Shown: positions 21,737-36,700 of the stretch, one piece after another | Layout of the letters: each line of letters starts with the position of its first letter | Position numbering within the stretch: the stretch's first letter is position 1 | The notes under the pieces: generated by a model | The model's input: only the letters and a program-made list of their open reading frames with translations | Told to the model about the DNA's origin: nothing | Databases searched by the model: none | Made by a program: the position numbers and the translations under genes | Assembly: GCA_021397845.1 (NCBI GenBank) | Contig: JAHSVC010000034.1 | Coordinates: 3,968,001-4,032,000 of the forward strand | Length of the DNA: 64,000 nt | Source: Areca catechu | Lineage: Eukaryota > Streptophyta > Magnoliopsida > Arecales > Arecaceae | Direction: 5' to 3'

Positions 21737-24700
21737 GTAGGTTTGCCGAATTGTGCCGAACCGAACTGGGACTAGTGCCCAATCAACACGGCTCGACTAT
21801 AAAACTGATTCACCCCATTCAAAAATTAAAAAAATAATGAACCGTGCCTGAACTGGCCCAACTGGCCAGTTCAGGCACGGTTTGGACCAGTTTGTACGAT
21901 TCAATTTTTTTATCGCTACAGTAACATGGGTAGGAGGATTGTTATTAAGCACTGAGAGGCGAGAGGCTCTCAATTTTGACAGAAAGAGGGAAAGAGAGCT
22001 TCCAAACTGATTTTTTTAATATTTCAAACAATCAAATAACGAAATAGTAGGAAAAAGTGGATTCAAGGTACACAAAACCTTCCCTTCTCTCTTTCTTCCT
22101 CTCCCTTTTTTTAATCTTATGAAAATAAAAAATAAGAAAAAATGCTATCAAAATTTTTTATTTTGGCATGATTTTAGAGTATATTGTAGATCTATGAAAG
22201 ATCGACACAATGATGCTAAGATCATCATTTTTTATAAAGTATATAATTTTTAAAATTAAAAAATATTTTTAAATTAAAAAATAATAAAAATAAAATAATT
22301 AATTAAAAATTATAATAATAGATTATTCTTATAGGGCTTGTAAGCTACTTTTACTATAAATTTCGTATCGATTTATCCAAATTTTGATGTATCTGGTAAA
22401 TAGTGCTCTAGTATAATATTGAAAAAAAAGTGTTTTTTATGCATGCCGGCTATCTTAAAAATATATATATATAGCACTATATGGTAGGATCCTATATGAA
22501 TCTAAATCAAGTTATTTTCATAATATTATATATATTTTTATATTTTTTAAATCTAAAAAAATAAAATATACATATATTAATTTAAAAAAAATATTAGATA
22601 AACAAAATACTAATTAATTTTATGTAATTATTGAGCTTATATGCTTTTTAAATATTCAGGAATGGATCTATCGAGGAAGAAGGATCCGGAACATGATATT
22701 AGTTGGGCGCATAGAGAAATGCTCTCGAGTTGGCATCATTGGAGGAGTAAATGGTGTATGATATAGAATTCAAGATGATGATGTAACAAAGTTGAAACAG
22801 CACTCAGCTAGCGGCTATTCAAATATCTGCGTGCCAACAGTATCCACAAGAGATCCGTCAGTTGATGAAAAGCTTTTATTGATTTCAAAATAGTAAAGAA
22901 AAAAATCTTAAGAAGAAGGCAGGGGTGGACTGTAGAGCCGCAGAACCACCTTCTTATCATTCCAGGAAGTCGGAGGAAACATCTATTCCTTTCGATGAGA
23001 AGGCACAGATCAATGGTACCATTCAGGCGAGCTTGTATAAGCAGAAATAGCGAAAAAAGATGGCCAGATATAGAGAATGATTTGGATCTCAGCTTTGAGT
23101 CGGGATTAGGGTTGGGCTCTGAAAGTATTGTAGAAGAGTCTAAGATAATTTGAAGAACCTTGTCAGAGAGCTTATCAGGAGAAGCACCAGCCATATTACA
23201 TTCATGTTGGAAGCATTGATAGTAGAAAGAGGTCTTCCAAGGACATTCCAGTAGTAGTCACTATCCACAACATTGATCCACATGCCTTTTCTAGCAAAGA
23301 TTCCATGCAACAAAAAGATTGATAATATATTGAAAAATGATAAAGATATGTAGCGGGCTATCGGATCTCGTTTTACTTCAATAATATCTCAGTGCATGCA
23401 GCAGACAACGCATATTATCGCTCAGCTATTGTATCTATACAGGTTGCTGATGCAGGTGTAGATCCTTCAGATGAGGAATATTTATGATCAACTTCTGGAC
23501 AGTAATAAAAAAAGCTAGAAAATTGGACTACCTCCTATGAGTAAGTGGCATGTATATGTTTGATAGTGATGTGTGATGATTGGGACTAGTCCTGCTAGAC
23601 GAAGCATCAACTTCTTGACTTATTGTGATGAATTTTTTCATAAATCTATTGATACTCAGATAGCTACATAACACGTTAGCTATATCCTCAGATTGGAGGA
23701 GATGATTGATCAGATAGGAGAGTAAAATGTCAAGCAGGTTATCATAGATTATGGACCATAATATAGTTCCACAAAATAGCTCTTGATGTAGTAACGACCG
23801 CATATTTTCTAGATCCCTTGTGCTACATATTTGTATCAATCTCATATTGATGGATATTAAAAAAAAATCCGTAGGATGCAGAAGATAGTTAAATTAGCAC
23901 AAACTATCATCAGATTCATTAATAACATACATGGATCTTTCATTGATGAGAAGCTTACTAAAAAAGAAATATTGAGATTAGGAATCACACGGTTTGCTAC
24001 AAAATATATAGCACTGATAGTCTTCTTGGCAAGAAAGTAGAGCTGTGTCAGATGTTTATCAGTCAAGAGTGATAACATAGAAGATATACCAGGACATACT
24101 GAGAAAAGTACTGTGAAAAATTTAATGACAAGATAGGCATCTGATAGCAGATCGAGAGGATAGTGAATCTTATCCAGCCTCTATATGAGATACTTCGGAC
24201 CGTGGATTCAGAATGATATGCTCAGATAGTTTCTCTTTATTATATAATTGAAAGGACAAAAAGAAAAAGATCTAAGAGGCAGATCCATCACCATGCTAAT
24301 GAGTATATCCGGATAATTGATGGATGGTCAAGTTATCAAATAACGTTCGGATTTGCCTAGCTAGGTAAGTAGAAATCATGAACAAGCTCTAAAATTCTAA
24401 ATTTAAAATATATATTCTACAAGTACACTTGGCTAATTCTGAAAATATATATACAGCTTACTATCTGAATCGAGATTTTAGTATTCTATATCAGACATTG
24501 CCATGATGAACAGCTTATGTCAGCCCTATGTAATATTATATATAAGATGGAACCCGATCCAGATATCGCAGCTATGTACTTAAAATAAGTTATGTTAAAA
24601 TTGTTGAGTGATTTATTAGCAGTAACTTCAATAATAACATATGATAACAATAATCTTTTTCTAGATAATTTTTAGGAAGGGCACAGATTCTTTTGGATTT

Positions 24701-27700
24701 AATATAACCATCAAAATAAATTAAGGATAATCCTGGTAGGTATTAACAAGTCTAATATTATATTCAAAGTGATTTTTAATTTGCTAAATCTAACATTCCA
24801 AATGATTTAATATCTTTTGCAACTAAATGGTGGATGCATTTTGGTGGATCGGCAAAATATTTTAAAAAAATCTTGTTGTCAAGATCCTTTCGCAGATGGT
24901 GTCATCTAGTAGATATGAGTGCAACTGGTCTACCTTCGACCTTATCCACTCTAAGCAGAGCAACCATCTAAAATAGAAATGCCTCAACGATTTGTATATG
25001 TACAACTATAATTTAAGGCTGAGACTAGAGTGCATTAAGAAAGTTGAACTGAAATACTCCGATCCTATTACAAGTAATTATATTGATAAAGATGAAGATC
25101 TGATGATTGGATGGACCGTAAATCGACAGTAGAAGTCAGAGCTTAATGAGCCAGGATCGTCTCCTCAACTAGCCAATTATGTAGCAACCAAGACTGGGAT
25201 GGATGCTGAACAATAAGCAAAAAGCAATATTTCTACAGGACTCCAGCAAATACATCACAATATCTGTCACTGCCATCTATTCGATCCAGAGATAAAAAAA
25301 AATGAAAAGCGGTTGCATTTTTACTGGAGTACTCGATTCCTTCAGATTCAGACATTAGAGAGAGCAGTGCTAGTGCTTATTCTAATAGTTGATGATCTAG
25401 TAACAGGAAAGAACCGAAGGATAGGAGACGTAGCTGACTATTGATCTTTAATTCATTAGTGAATTACAATTTACTCATGCGACACAGGACATGGACCATG
25501 GAGTAACAGCTGCTAAAGCCCCAGCGATACGATCCATACAAGCGACATGCTTCACGAGGTCATTTAGACACGATGCAGCTGCCAATCTTGCACATAAAAT
25601 AGAATCTATGGATATATCAGGATCATCCTCGTATTCTAGATCCTTTTAGCTGCAGGCACCGGTCGTTGTGATCTACATGGATATGGATATGGTGCATCCA
25701 AACATCTAGTGATTATATCCTATGCAGCCGAAGCATCTTACGGATCTGATTTTACTACTGGTGTATTTGGATGGATCCTTTCACAGCCATATCATTAATC
25801 GTTGGATACCTTTCAGAGTAGAGATTTTAGCGAGGAATCTGCGACGAGTTACGATCCATCACGCATACTTCCCGAATGAGCTTATAAGATACCATGCTGC
25901 CTGGTTAGAGAGATTTATTGATCTTCCTACTAAGTACATTAATGATCCTGATATTTATCGACATCGATTCTAAATATTGATATATAATTATATTTATAAT
26001 TTTCCTTTAACTTCAATTAATTGCTAATAATCTTACTTTATAAAAATTCTTAAAAAATAATGTATCATAGTTGAAGGTTATACAGCATTTATAGTATTTT
26101 GAAATGATGCAAATATCAATTAGTATCAACAAACATCTATTAAACCTAAAATATTAATAAATCCATAAAATGATTAAAAATAAAAAAAATGCATGCCGGT
26201 CCTCACCGTACCAATATTCGATACGGTATGGTACTGGTACCGTACATTCCACCAGCATAGATCCCAATACGGTACCGGAAATCTTGGGCTAATATTGAGC
26301 AATAGTGATAGAATAATAAGTATACATAACAATAGAACAATCGCAACACAGGAATACTAGTAGTAATAATAAGAGAAATAATATTAATAATAATAGTAAT
26401 AATGATGATCATAATGATGATGATGATGATGATGATCATAATAATAATGATGATAAAACAATCATAGATGATTATTCACATGACAGCAACAAATGCCTAC
26501 CGCTAGCAATCACTTCAGCATTCCTGGTATCTCAACCACAGCTTTAAATAGAAACCATGCCCACTTATCACTGTTCATATCATCAGATACATATGGCTTG
26601 CTGCCCTTCTGATGCTTCTGCGCTTCCACCCATGTCTTTCCCCCATCAACAGATATGTCCACTCTTTCGATTCCACGCCACCACCAGACACAGCATATCC
26701 AGCAATAGTAAACTGCAGTCCAACAATGAATCGAAAAAGGTTCTATGACCATACATCACCACAAAACCAAAAGCAATTTGAGTATGCCGGAGATCTAACC
26801 AACCTTTCCTTGCTTGACAAAATCGACATCCTCCAGAGAACAAATGGCACACTGTCAGGCCACAAAATTAGAGAAAAATTGGTGGATCAATTTACTCAAA
26901 GTGTGAGAAAGCATGTGATAAAGAAGAAGTATGCAAAGCCGTTTTGCTATTCAATTAATGCAGAATATGTACATGGAACACATAATTGTTAGGTAAGGTT
27001 CAAATTATCATATATCATATGCCCCATGCAGTTTTGACATTGGACTGGATGTTACCCATACATCAAAGCAAGGAATACCGAACCGGTACCAGGCCTCGTA
27101 CCGGTCACCAACCAGTAAGATATGGATCGTACCATAACGGGCCTACAAAATCTTAAAAGAATCCTTCCATATCATAAAAAAATTGTTTACCTCAAACGGG
27201 TATACCCCCGAACCAAACTGGACGATATGCACCTATAAGGTACAGTACGAAATATATTTTTTTTTATTTTTTTAACGGTCGGCACTCAGATCGTTTTTTA
27301 TAGATGAACCATATCGGCTCTCTTGACCGGTATAGTATAGTACGCCTGTACGGGTGGTACAAGACAGTACCGCAAACCCTGCATCAAAGGTTGGGGTCCT
27401 TGGTCCATCTACAAAATGAAATTCAATAATTACACATCAGATTTAAATTAACTAACTGGCCTTCCAATGCGAAGAGTCAAAAGGTGAACACACCAAAAGT
27501 TTTGCCATCCACAAAAGGATTTCTTACACCACCCTACATGTATTCAAACCAACGAAATAAGTCTATGTTGTTTGTTCTACTTATTTTAATATAATCTAAC
27601 TTTATGTTATGAATAGTATCAAATGATTTAGGTCTGCAGTTATATTGTCTTTATTGAAAATGAACTCCATATGCATGGCATAGAATTAAAGAGGTTGGGC

Positions 27701-30700
27701 ATCAGTAAAGAAAAATGCAAATATACCTGAATTGGAAAATCCATTTGTGGCCTTCTGGTAGACCAATTGATATTGTCCCAATTAACTGATGGTGGGAACA
27801 TTTTGTAATCCTTTGCATAAAAAAACCCTGATTCAAGGCAATACAGCTAAGAAGAAATTTCATGGCAGATAAAATCAAAAGCTGCTGTAGCAAAAAAATA
27901 AATTAAAAAAAAAAATTCAATATTTCAGTAACCTGGCATTCTTCTTGAATGATGTTAATTCTATCCAACCATTTAACTGAACGTGCACCAATAACACCAG
28001 GAACAACCACGCGCAATGGATATCCATGATCACGATTGAGGACCTTGACATAATAATAAACTTTATCAGAAAAGTTGTCATAGCATACTGTTTCAATAAT
28101 GACACGCTATCGAGGATAGTGAGTTTTATTGATGTCAGAAGTACAATTTTTATTTACAAGCAAACTACTCTGTATCACTATTTTGGGGTGGATGCTGAAG
28201 CAGCAGGCAGAGATAGTCCCAAACATGCACATGATGAGCTTACAGTAGGATTGGGGTTTCAATCCTATCAGTGCAACATCAAGAATGGAACAGTTAAAAC
28301 GAAAGCATGACCATTAAGCATGAGTTATAACATTCAAAGGTCTTCAGGTTTCTTACTTATGCATCAAGTAGATCCAAATGGACAAGTTCACAGAATTGTG
28401 TTTTCGTTAAAGGCTGATAAGTATCCTAATCAGCTGAATTTTAGTTAATCTGGTTCAAAACTTCAGACTAAGATATTGAAGATCATAATCAATGATATAG
28501 ATCCTTTAACTTAAAATATCCATCCCCAGTTTTACATTGTCACAGTTGAAACCTGAGACCTAGTAGAAGGATATCATCACAACTGTTCATACATACATAA
28601 TATTAACACATAAAAACAATGAAAGAAAACAGACCACATGCAGTTGATACCAAGAGTTGAGTTCTGAACATTATCTTCTTCCTTTATGTTCAAATCCATA
28701 AGATCCATTGAAGTAGAGCGAGCATCATTTAGGACCTTAAAGTTTGCATATCATAACATGGCTTTCCCACTTACACACCCATCTTCAAAGAGAGTCCCAA
28801 CAAGTCAAAGAAGATGCATGCCCAACACATCTTTGCCTCAAGACCCACACATGGGCACATCCCATGGTGCGCATATCCATGCATACAAGCATGCATATAT
28901 GTGCAAACATGAGTGCATGCATGGAAGAGAGAGAAACCCAAATTCCGAAGTCATAATGCAGTTAGTCCGCCATTCAGTAACAAAGAAGGCAATATTGGCA
29001 ATGCTTACAGAAAATAAGATAATAGCTGAAGGCTATCCAATAAATTATGCAAGAAAACAACATAGCCTATATGATATCATGACAAGGGAAAGTCAACCAC
29101 CATTGCCATTCATCATCAACAAGCAATATCCTTAGAATGTAAAACAAGGCAATAAATAAAAATGCCTTTCTAATTATCCACAATCACAAATATCCAGAGC
29201 CTTTTTTCCAACTATTTGGTATCGGTTTTATTTGCCAAGTATTCCTTTTCAGAGGACTGTTTCCGATGTTTTTCCAATGTAAGGCAGCCTTTCCAATTTT
29301 CACATGTCAATTCTTATCTTTTCTTTTCTTTTTTTTAAATTCTCAAATAGCTTATTAAAGAAATTGATAATGTCCCTCCCTTACATTACATGTCACAACA
29401 GGTATGCACAAGTACCCTGTTTTTGATTTGCTCCATTTTGCCTTGGGTGTCATAAATTTGAAACAGGAAAACAGCCTCCCCACATGTGGGGGTAAGACTG
29501 CAAACATATAACCAACCACACCCCCCACCAAAAAGAAAAAAAATAAAAAATGTGTAATGGAGGAAGCCTTACGCATTGGGATACCCTTTTAGCATTGTAT
29601 TCAAGGACTCAGTATTGATCCACTACTACTTTATGTTCTCTAAGATAGGTTGTCCAAAGTTTGCAAATTATTTTGTGCCAAATAGGGTTTCTAAGACCAA
29701 TTTCCTTGAGCATGGCAATGTTAATGCAGTCCCCTAGGAGAATCTATTCTTTCAATCAAAAGCACAACAATTTTCAACACATTAGATTGGGAAATGGAGC
29801 TCTACCAATGGAATTTTGTAGTTCCAACCGGCCGGTATAGAAATTTCCTGATACATTGGCAACCCACAATGATCTTTCTGTATCTAATTTACTATCTAAG
29901 CACCGCAATACAAAAAACACAGAGAAATATAAAAAGAAAAATAAGACACTTTGTAAACAAATGTGGATGAGATTTTCATAAGAAACATATAAGTAAATTA
30001 TACATTAGCATAAAGGAAAGGGATCATAGCCAATGTCATCACATCCAAGGAAATGGGTTGGAAAAATAGACTGGACAAACATCAAAGTGAAAAAGAAAAA
30101 AAAATATCATGAATTTTATATGAAGGAAAGCTTATAAAAAATGCAATTTACATGATAATCATGTGAAAAGCCCAAAACTTCCTTTAAGCAGATGCCAACA
30201 TGATCATCATTCATATGAATTCAATACTCGTTACCTCTCCATTCATTTCATATGCAAGTAAGACATCAGCCTCAGGATTTGTGGCCTGCCCCAGCGGAAT
30301 TGATGCCTTGTAGGGACCACCATTTTCCTCCTAGAAAGTTGCAAATTAAGAAAATCAAGAGTCATATTGCTAATCATTAGCAGACAGAAGACCTAAGAGA
30401 CTAAGAATCACTACCTACTCTCTTAGGTTAATATATCACAGATGGTTGAAGAACTAAAGATACAATACTTACCTTACACTTGTCAACACTAATAAATTCA
30501 ACATGCTTCCCTCCTAACGATGTGACTGTAGTGAATTTGGATATTCCAACAAGTTCAAGAACATCTGATAACTTAGCTCCTCCCCAAATTGCTGGCAAAA
30601 AAAGCCAATAATGAAATTACAATTTAAAGTACTACCAAGAATGAAAGAAAATAAATAAGAATGTAGTTTACAAAGGTATCCGACATCAAGATGCCTATGC

Positions 30701-33700
30701 CTCTAAAAAAAAATCTAAATTACAAAATCTCTTTGTGAAATGGCTTTTTCTGGGATAACAAAGAAAAGATCAACTCTTAATAGGAGAAAATGTTCTTCCT
30801 GTTTGAAACATTCTAGACACTATTCCATCGCTCTAAATTCCACAATCAATATATCCAAATAAGTGAAGAAAAAACTTAATGCTAGACATACGTTAGGGAA
30901 ATTGCAGAAAAACCCCTCATGTTTGACAGCTTTTTACTTACCACCCCTCTTGTATAAAATGCCGTTAAGATGCAGCCAAAAGTAACCAAATTGTCCTTGA
31001 TCCATGTTTTCTCCATGATGCTCTACTTCAGGACCTAAGCGTAGCCCCACCTGGCCCAGGAGGAGATGTCAGGACATGCCTCAAGAGGAGATGGTGAATA
31101 AGGTGCTCTCGGGGATGCCGAAGCCAAGGACGAGATCCTTATTTGCGCGATGGGAAGGGCATCACAAACAGCCTAACTTTTTTATCAAGGGGGAGAGATC
31201 TCTAAATCTCTCTCATCTGTCTCTAGACCCTAAAGCTTGTCGCCAAAACGATGCCGACAACTTCAAGAGATCCATTGACAAGGACCCCTCCACCATCGAC
31301 AAGACCACCTCCACTACAACCATAAGGACTCCAACTGGATGGTCCCCAGCTCTGGATGCCTCTTATAGTTACCACCACCTACATAGCATTGAAGTCAACC
31401 ACTATCATGGATCCGATATCAACTATTGCTACAGACCCACAAGACCATTGCCCTCCATTGTACCACCTCCAACAGCTTAGCAAACACTATCAATGCCATG
31501 TCGTTATTACTCTCTACAGGTGCTAACAGTAATTTGGGCAATACCAATGAATAGGCCTATTCATGGGTCAGGTTGGGATGGCTTTTGCACAAAAGTCAAC
31601 ACAATTTTCTTACACCTAAGCCCAGGGTGGTCCAGCCTTAAAGCCAACCTTCTAAGCCCAAGCCTAGCTCTTACTTGGGCTTCGGACCAGGCCTCGGGTT
31701 TCATGACCATTTTAATTTTTTAAAAATACAACAAAATATCTTGAAAATATTTTTTTTTAAAAAATCTGAATATGAATAATTAAATATGACATATCAACAA
31801 CAATTGTCAATTAAGACTCAAACACATCAAACATAAACAAATAATACGAAAAAAAAAGGGCTGGTTCGGGCTCGTGCCAGGCTTTAATCCTTAGGCTCAA
31901 GCCTGGCCCATTAGATAAACAAGCCTATTTTACAAGTCCAACTTGACCTGATAGGCCTAAACCTTTGGCTCGAGCCCACCCACAAGGCTTCAAGCTCAAG
32001 CAAGCTATCCGGCCCGTGAAGTGGTCTATTAATGACCACCACTTGATCAATGTCATCATCATCCCTCTGAAGCTATCAAAAGTCAAAGTAGCCCTTATGG
32101 AGCTCCTTGATAGCCTCAGCAATGGTCACGATTGCAATCTCCATGAGCTCATGAGCACGTTGAGCTCCAACTCACCACCATATCCCTTACTCCTGACAAG
32201 GATGGATCACCTATGTCCAATTCATCCACCTCTCTAACAGTCGGAAAGTTCAATAATTCTATGATATCAGAGAAAAAAAAGTACTCAGTGGACCTCTCCC
32301 TCCCAAACATCAATAACAATATTTATGCCATTGGGCTTGCTCCCAGGTTTACTCCCATGATTGGACCCGGTGTCCCTTTGTTCAACCTTGAGAGGATGTT
32401 TGCCAGAGGGATCTAGAGATGTTTCTATTCCTTGCCCGAACTTCGGTAGGGCAAATGTAGGAGGGGGGACGTCCAAGAATGTTCATAAGGTATTAAATTG
32501 CTAGATCCATCAAGTGTAGTATTACATAAGACCCTATAAGGATGGCACCGACTATGCTCGTAGGCACCTGCTTGCTTGCTCATGCTAGTGAGGAGCTCCA
32601 CCTGCTTTATATTTCAACTAGCTCCATTGTGCCATCTCCTCAATCCTCTACCTCAGTGGCGATGGAGATGGCAATGGCAATAGCAACGAATCTCTTTCTA
32701 GGGTCACCATCTCCTATTTTAGCGATGTTGTCAACCCCTTTTACACCTCCCATGTCTCTTCATTCACCACTGGTAGAGGAGACCTCTTCATAGTTGAATG
32801 TGTCTACCCTGCATGTTCTGAGGAGCAATCTCCAGTCCAGGCTTAACACTCTTCTCAATACAAGAGATGCCTGTTGATGAATTTTTCAGTACTTTCAGAG
32901 CTTGAAGCACCACAACAACAGCATAATAATTTCTGATTTTCATCCTTCCAGGCTCGCCTTGGCATGCCTTTAGCTGGGAACCAGCCTGCTCGTTCTAAGA
33001 ATGTCAAACCATCCAATCTTGATGACCTCTTCTTTTGCCAAGATTTCTCATCTCCAGGGTATAATTCTGATCAAGAGTTGTTTTCTTGCCAACCCATAAG
33101 TCAGCCATGCTCAATCAACTCCAGCAGCACAACAAAGCTTGCTCTTACCCATTAACACCATCAACATGTTCTCTCCTAAAGCATGGATCCCTAACAGTAG
33201 CTCCTTAGCTAGTTCCAGGCCTTGTTGGGAGTCTCAAACCCAGTCCGGATGTCTCCTTAAAACATGAGGCCAGTCTTTCCTTGAGCTCCTATCTCACTGC
33301 TCTTGCCATGAAGAGAGAGAGCAGGAAAACAATCAAAAGAGAAATGAAAAAAAGAGTAAAAAATGATAAAAGGAAACAAGGAGAAGAATGTACGATTCTA
33401 AGAGATTGAAGGGCGCTAGTCATCCACCCCAAACAATTGATGTCAAGGGTGTTTTAGTCCTAAAAGCAATTTAAGTTATCATGTGATAGGCATGGAGGCA
33501 ACTCTACTAACAAAGATGAACAACCAGAACTGTTAACTCAAAGGGCCCCGTTAAAAATTTTTAAAGCTGAGATTGCGCCAGTGCAAATTGATCAAAATAG
33601 AGGGTGTGTTTCCATAATTTTCCTTACATTTTACGTAATGTTTTATACTCATGGTAGAGTAAAACTCGGAACTTTGCACCTAAACTAAACTTGAAACTTG

Positions 33701-36700
33701 AAAGTAGTTCTTATTCTCATTATTTTGCCACCTGATTGACTTTTACACACCAACCAGCAAAATTTGACATTCATTTTTCTATTCCTTTGATTTTTAAAAC
33801 TCTGAACTTTTCTAATTAGATAAGTTCATATAGTCTTCTAATACATGGCAGAGTAAAATCATAACTTTTTCACCTAAACTAAGCTCGAAAATAGTTCTTA
33901 TAATCGTTGTTTTGCATCCTTATTGATAATTACACACCACCACCAAACTTTCACATTCCTTTTCTATTCTTGCTAGATTCCTCTTTGATTTTTTAAAAAT
34001 TAAAACTTTTCTAGCATTTTCTATATCCGATTATTTATAATTTCATTTCATACTAAATTCAGAGTTGGTGGTTATAACTTTAACAAAACTTAATCTGTCA
34101 TTTCAAAATCGTTTAAAATTTTAGGCATTTTTAAACATGATATTTTATTAACTTATTATAAAAAGATAAGTCCCTGATTTAAGTTAAAGTGCATATCAAA
34201 GTTGGCTAATGAATTTTGCAGCATTAACATTCTGGATTCAAAATCCAAAGCATGAGAAAAAATATTTAATTTGTGAATCTTCTCTTACACTGGATATTCC
34301 ATCTTTGCCTGATAATGCTACATTGAAAGTTTGGTAGAAATGCCTCTAGATTAACACTTATTATGTAGTGTTATCAGCAACAATATTTCAGACATTTCAT
34401 ACCACAAGATATACTAATAAATTAACAATATAGAATGTTCACAAATGCATCTCCAACCATTCTATTTTCCAAACTTTATTAAATGTACATCCCACATTAC
34501 TTAGCACATGTGAAACTCTAAATTATATTAAAATTTGTTGTTCTACATCTATTTTTCCCCAATCATTCCTTACTAAATTGAAATGATATAATGCTACTAA
34601 GGCAGAGTGCTCACTTCGGAATCTTGATCCCTCTTAATTCCATCACTCCTTATTCTTTGCTACTATATATTTATCAAAACAGTCCTATTCAATTTTTTGC
34701 ATCCAATAGTTCATTGTTAAATGAAAATCAGAGAGGTTCCTGGGAGCATCCTGCATCTTCATTTTTCATCAACATAACTTCCATGCCCTCAGCCCCAAAT
34801 GCACTCCCATGACTACCGCTATTTGACCTCAGCCAATTAAATCTTACTTTGAAACTGTCTGCAAACATATAAACTTTTCCTTCTGTTTCTCTCAACCTTC
34901 CTTTTCAAAATCATGATTCTCATGTCCTTTCAGCACCTTTACCTACAATTTTCCAATTTCCTATTCCACTCCATCACAAAATTTTGCCAAATTTATTTCT
35001 TTTTGTATTTGTGAAGCACTCCTTAACTCCTGTGGATATAGGAAATAGACCAGATAATAGGATCCACTATCCACAGTATCAGCTACAAGTAATTGAGATA
35101 ACAAATGTTCGTCATCATTATGCTGGTGGACAGAATTTTAAGGAGCATTTTCTTCAAAGGAGAAACATTTATTCACAATAAAGGTTTTGAATAGGAATAT
35201 TAACATAAAATTTCCAAATAATAACACACACTGCACATTCATAGCACGAAAATATACATTACCATTTCCAAGAGCAGCAACATCCCAACCAACACCTTTC
35301 ACTGTGCGTGTTTTGCTCATTGCTGTCCTTCTGTTACCTGCACACTGCATAGCTTATGATTAGTTAGACCAATGTTTCATTCTCAAGTTTTCTGACCAAA
35401 CAGTAAGAATCTGCCAGGCACCACATTACATTTTACCTGTAAAGTGGCAGTAGTAACATTGTATTTGGGCAGTTCCTGTGAATCAACTAATAATTTCAGT
35501 TCCTTGTTTGAAAGCAAGGAAGCATTTTATCAGCTGTAATACTATAGCATAATCATCATATATTAATTTACCTAATATCGGCCATGGATAGCTGTATAGG
35601 CTTCTTGACCAAACCATCTATGGAAACACAATATCTGCTATGCCAAACAAATAAAAGCATTCAATCTACAAGTATTTAAAATGTATTTCATTGGACTTGA
35701 AGATGCAACGCATAGAAATTGACCTCTCAATGTCATCAACTATTGGAATTGGTCCATGATTTCTCTTATAAAAGAAATCAACAGGAGTAATATAGGATGA
35801 AATAAGAGCTGCTCGTGGAGGTTCAGCATTAAATGGCTCCTGCACTCCACAAGCAGATGTAAAATATTATAATGCAGCTTTTGGACACAATTTCTAAATT
35901 TAGATCTTAAAGAATCGTAGTAAAGCAGTTGTTTTCAAAGAATGGAAACATAAAAGAGAAGTAGAGACTTAGAGAACTCCAGAATGAAATGACCTCTGAA
36001 GCAAATGACATGCAGAATATTGCTACTACAGTCTAGTATCTAGAAATATCACGCAAAAAGTAGGTATCAACTTTACTGCTTAAGAAAATTTTCAAGTAAA
36101 ACAGCTAGGCACAATGCCAAATAAATAGTAATATTAATCATGAAATTGATACAACCTCATCAGAAGAATTGCAGCAGAATGATTATTTTCATCCTTCAAT
36201 ACATACTATTAAGCCCTATTTATAAAATGTCACCAGGAACCTTGTTTTAGGTAGGCCTGCAGCGCTTGGACCCGAACCTGAACCCTGATCCATGTAACCA
36301 GTTTATGAATCATCAGATGGATGACAAAACGGATTGATTATGTTAAAATGCTTTCATTAGGATTAAATGCAGTAGCTTTCAGAGTAATTAGGTCTTCACA
36401 ATGAAAATAGATAACCCAGAAAATGGGGTTGAACAGGCACTAGGCAAACAGCCATAACATCAGGGGTTTTTTGGTCTTTTGACCAATGTGTCCAAACCAT
36501 GCATCATAAACACCATGGCCCAATCCCTCCCATGACTTAGCCCCCCCCCCCCAAAAAAAAAAAAAAAAAGAAACAAAAGGTTGTCAGGGCCTTCTATTCT
36601 TCATCCTTCCCATTTTCTTCGTGATTTTCTTACCCCACATCATCAGTCTGCAGTCATGATTGGATTTTTCCATATCTAAATATTATTTCTCTAAAAGGAA

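Noticed and set aside
26557..26992. Plus-strand ORFs of 63 and 126 codons
   Set aside because: They are antisense to SOX exons 10 and 11, whose identity is clear.
28686..29135. 149-codon plus-strand ORF in SOX intron 7
   Set aside because: No domain, contains ATGCATGC-type low complexity, and lies antisense in an intron.
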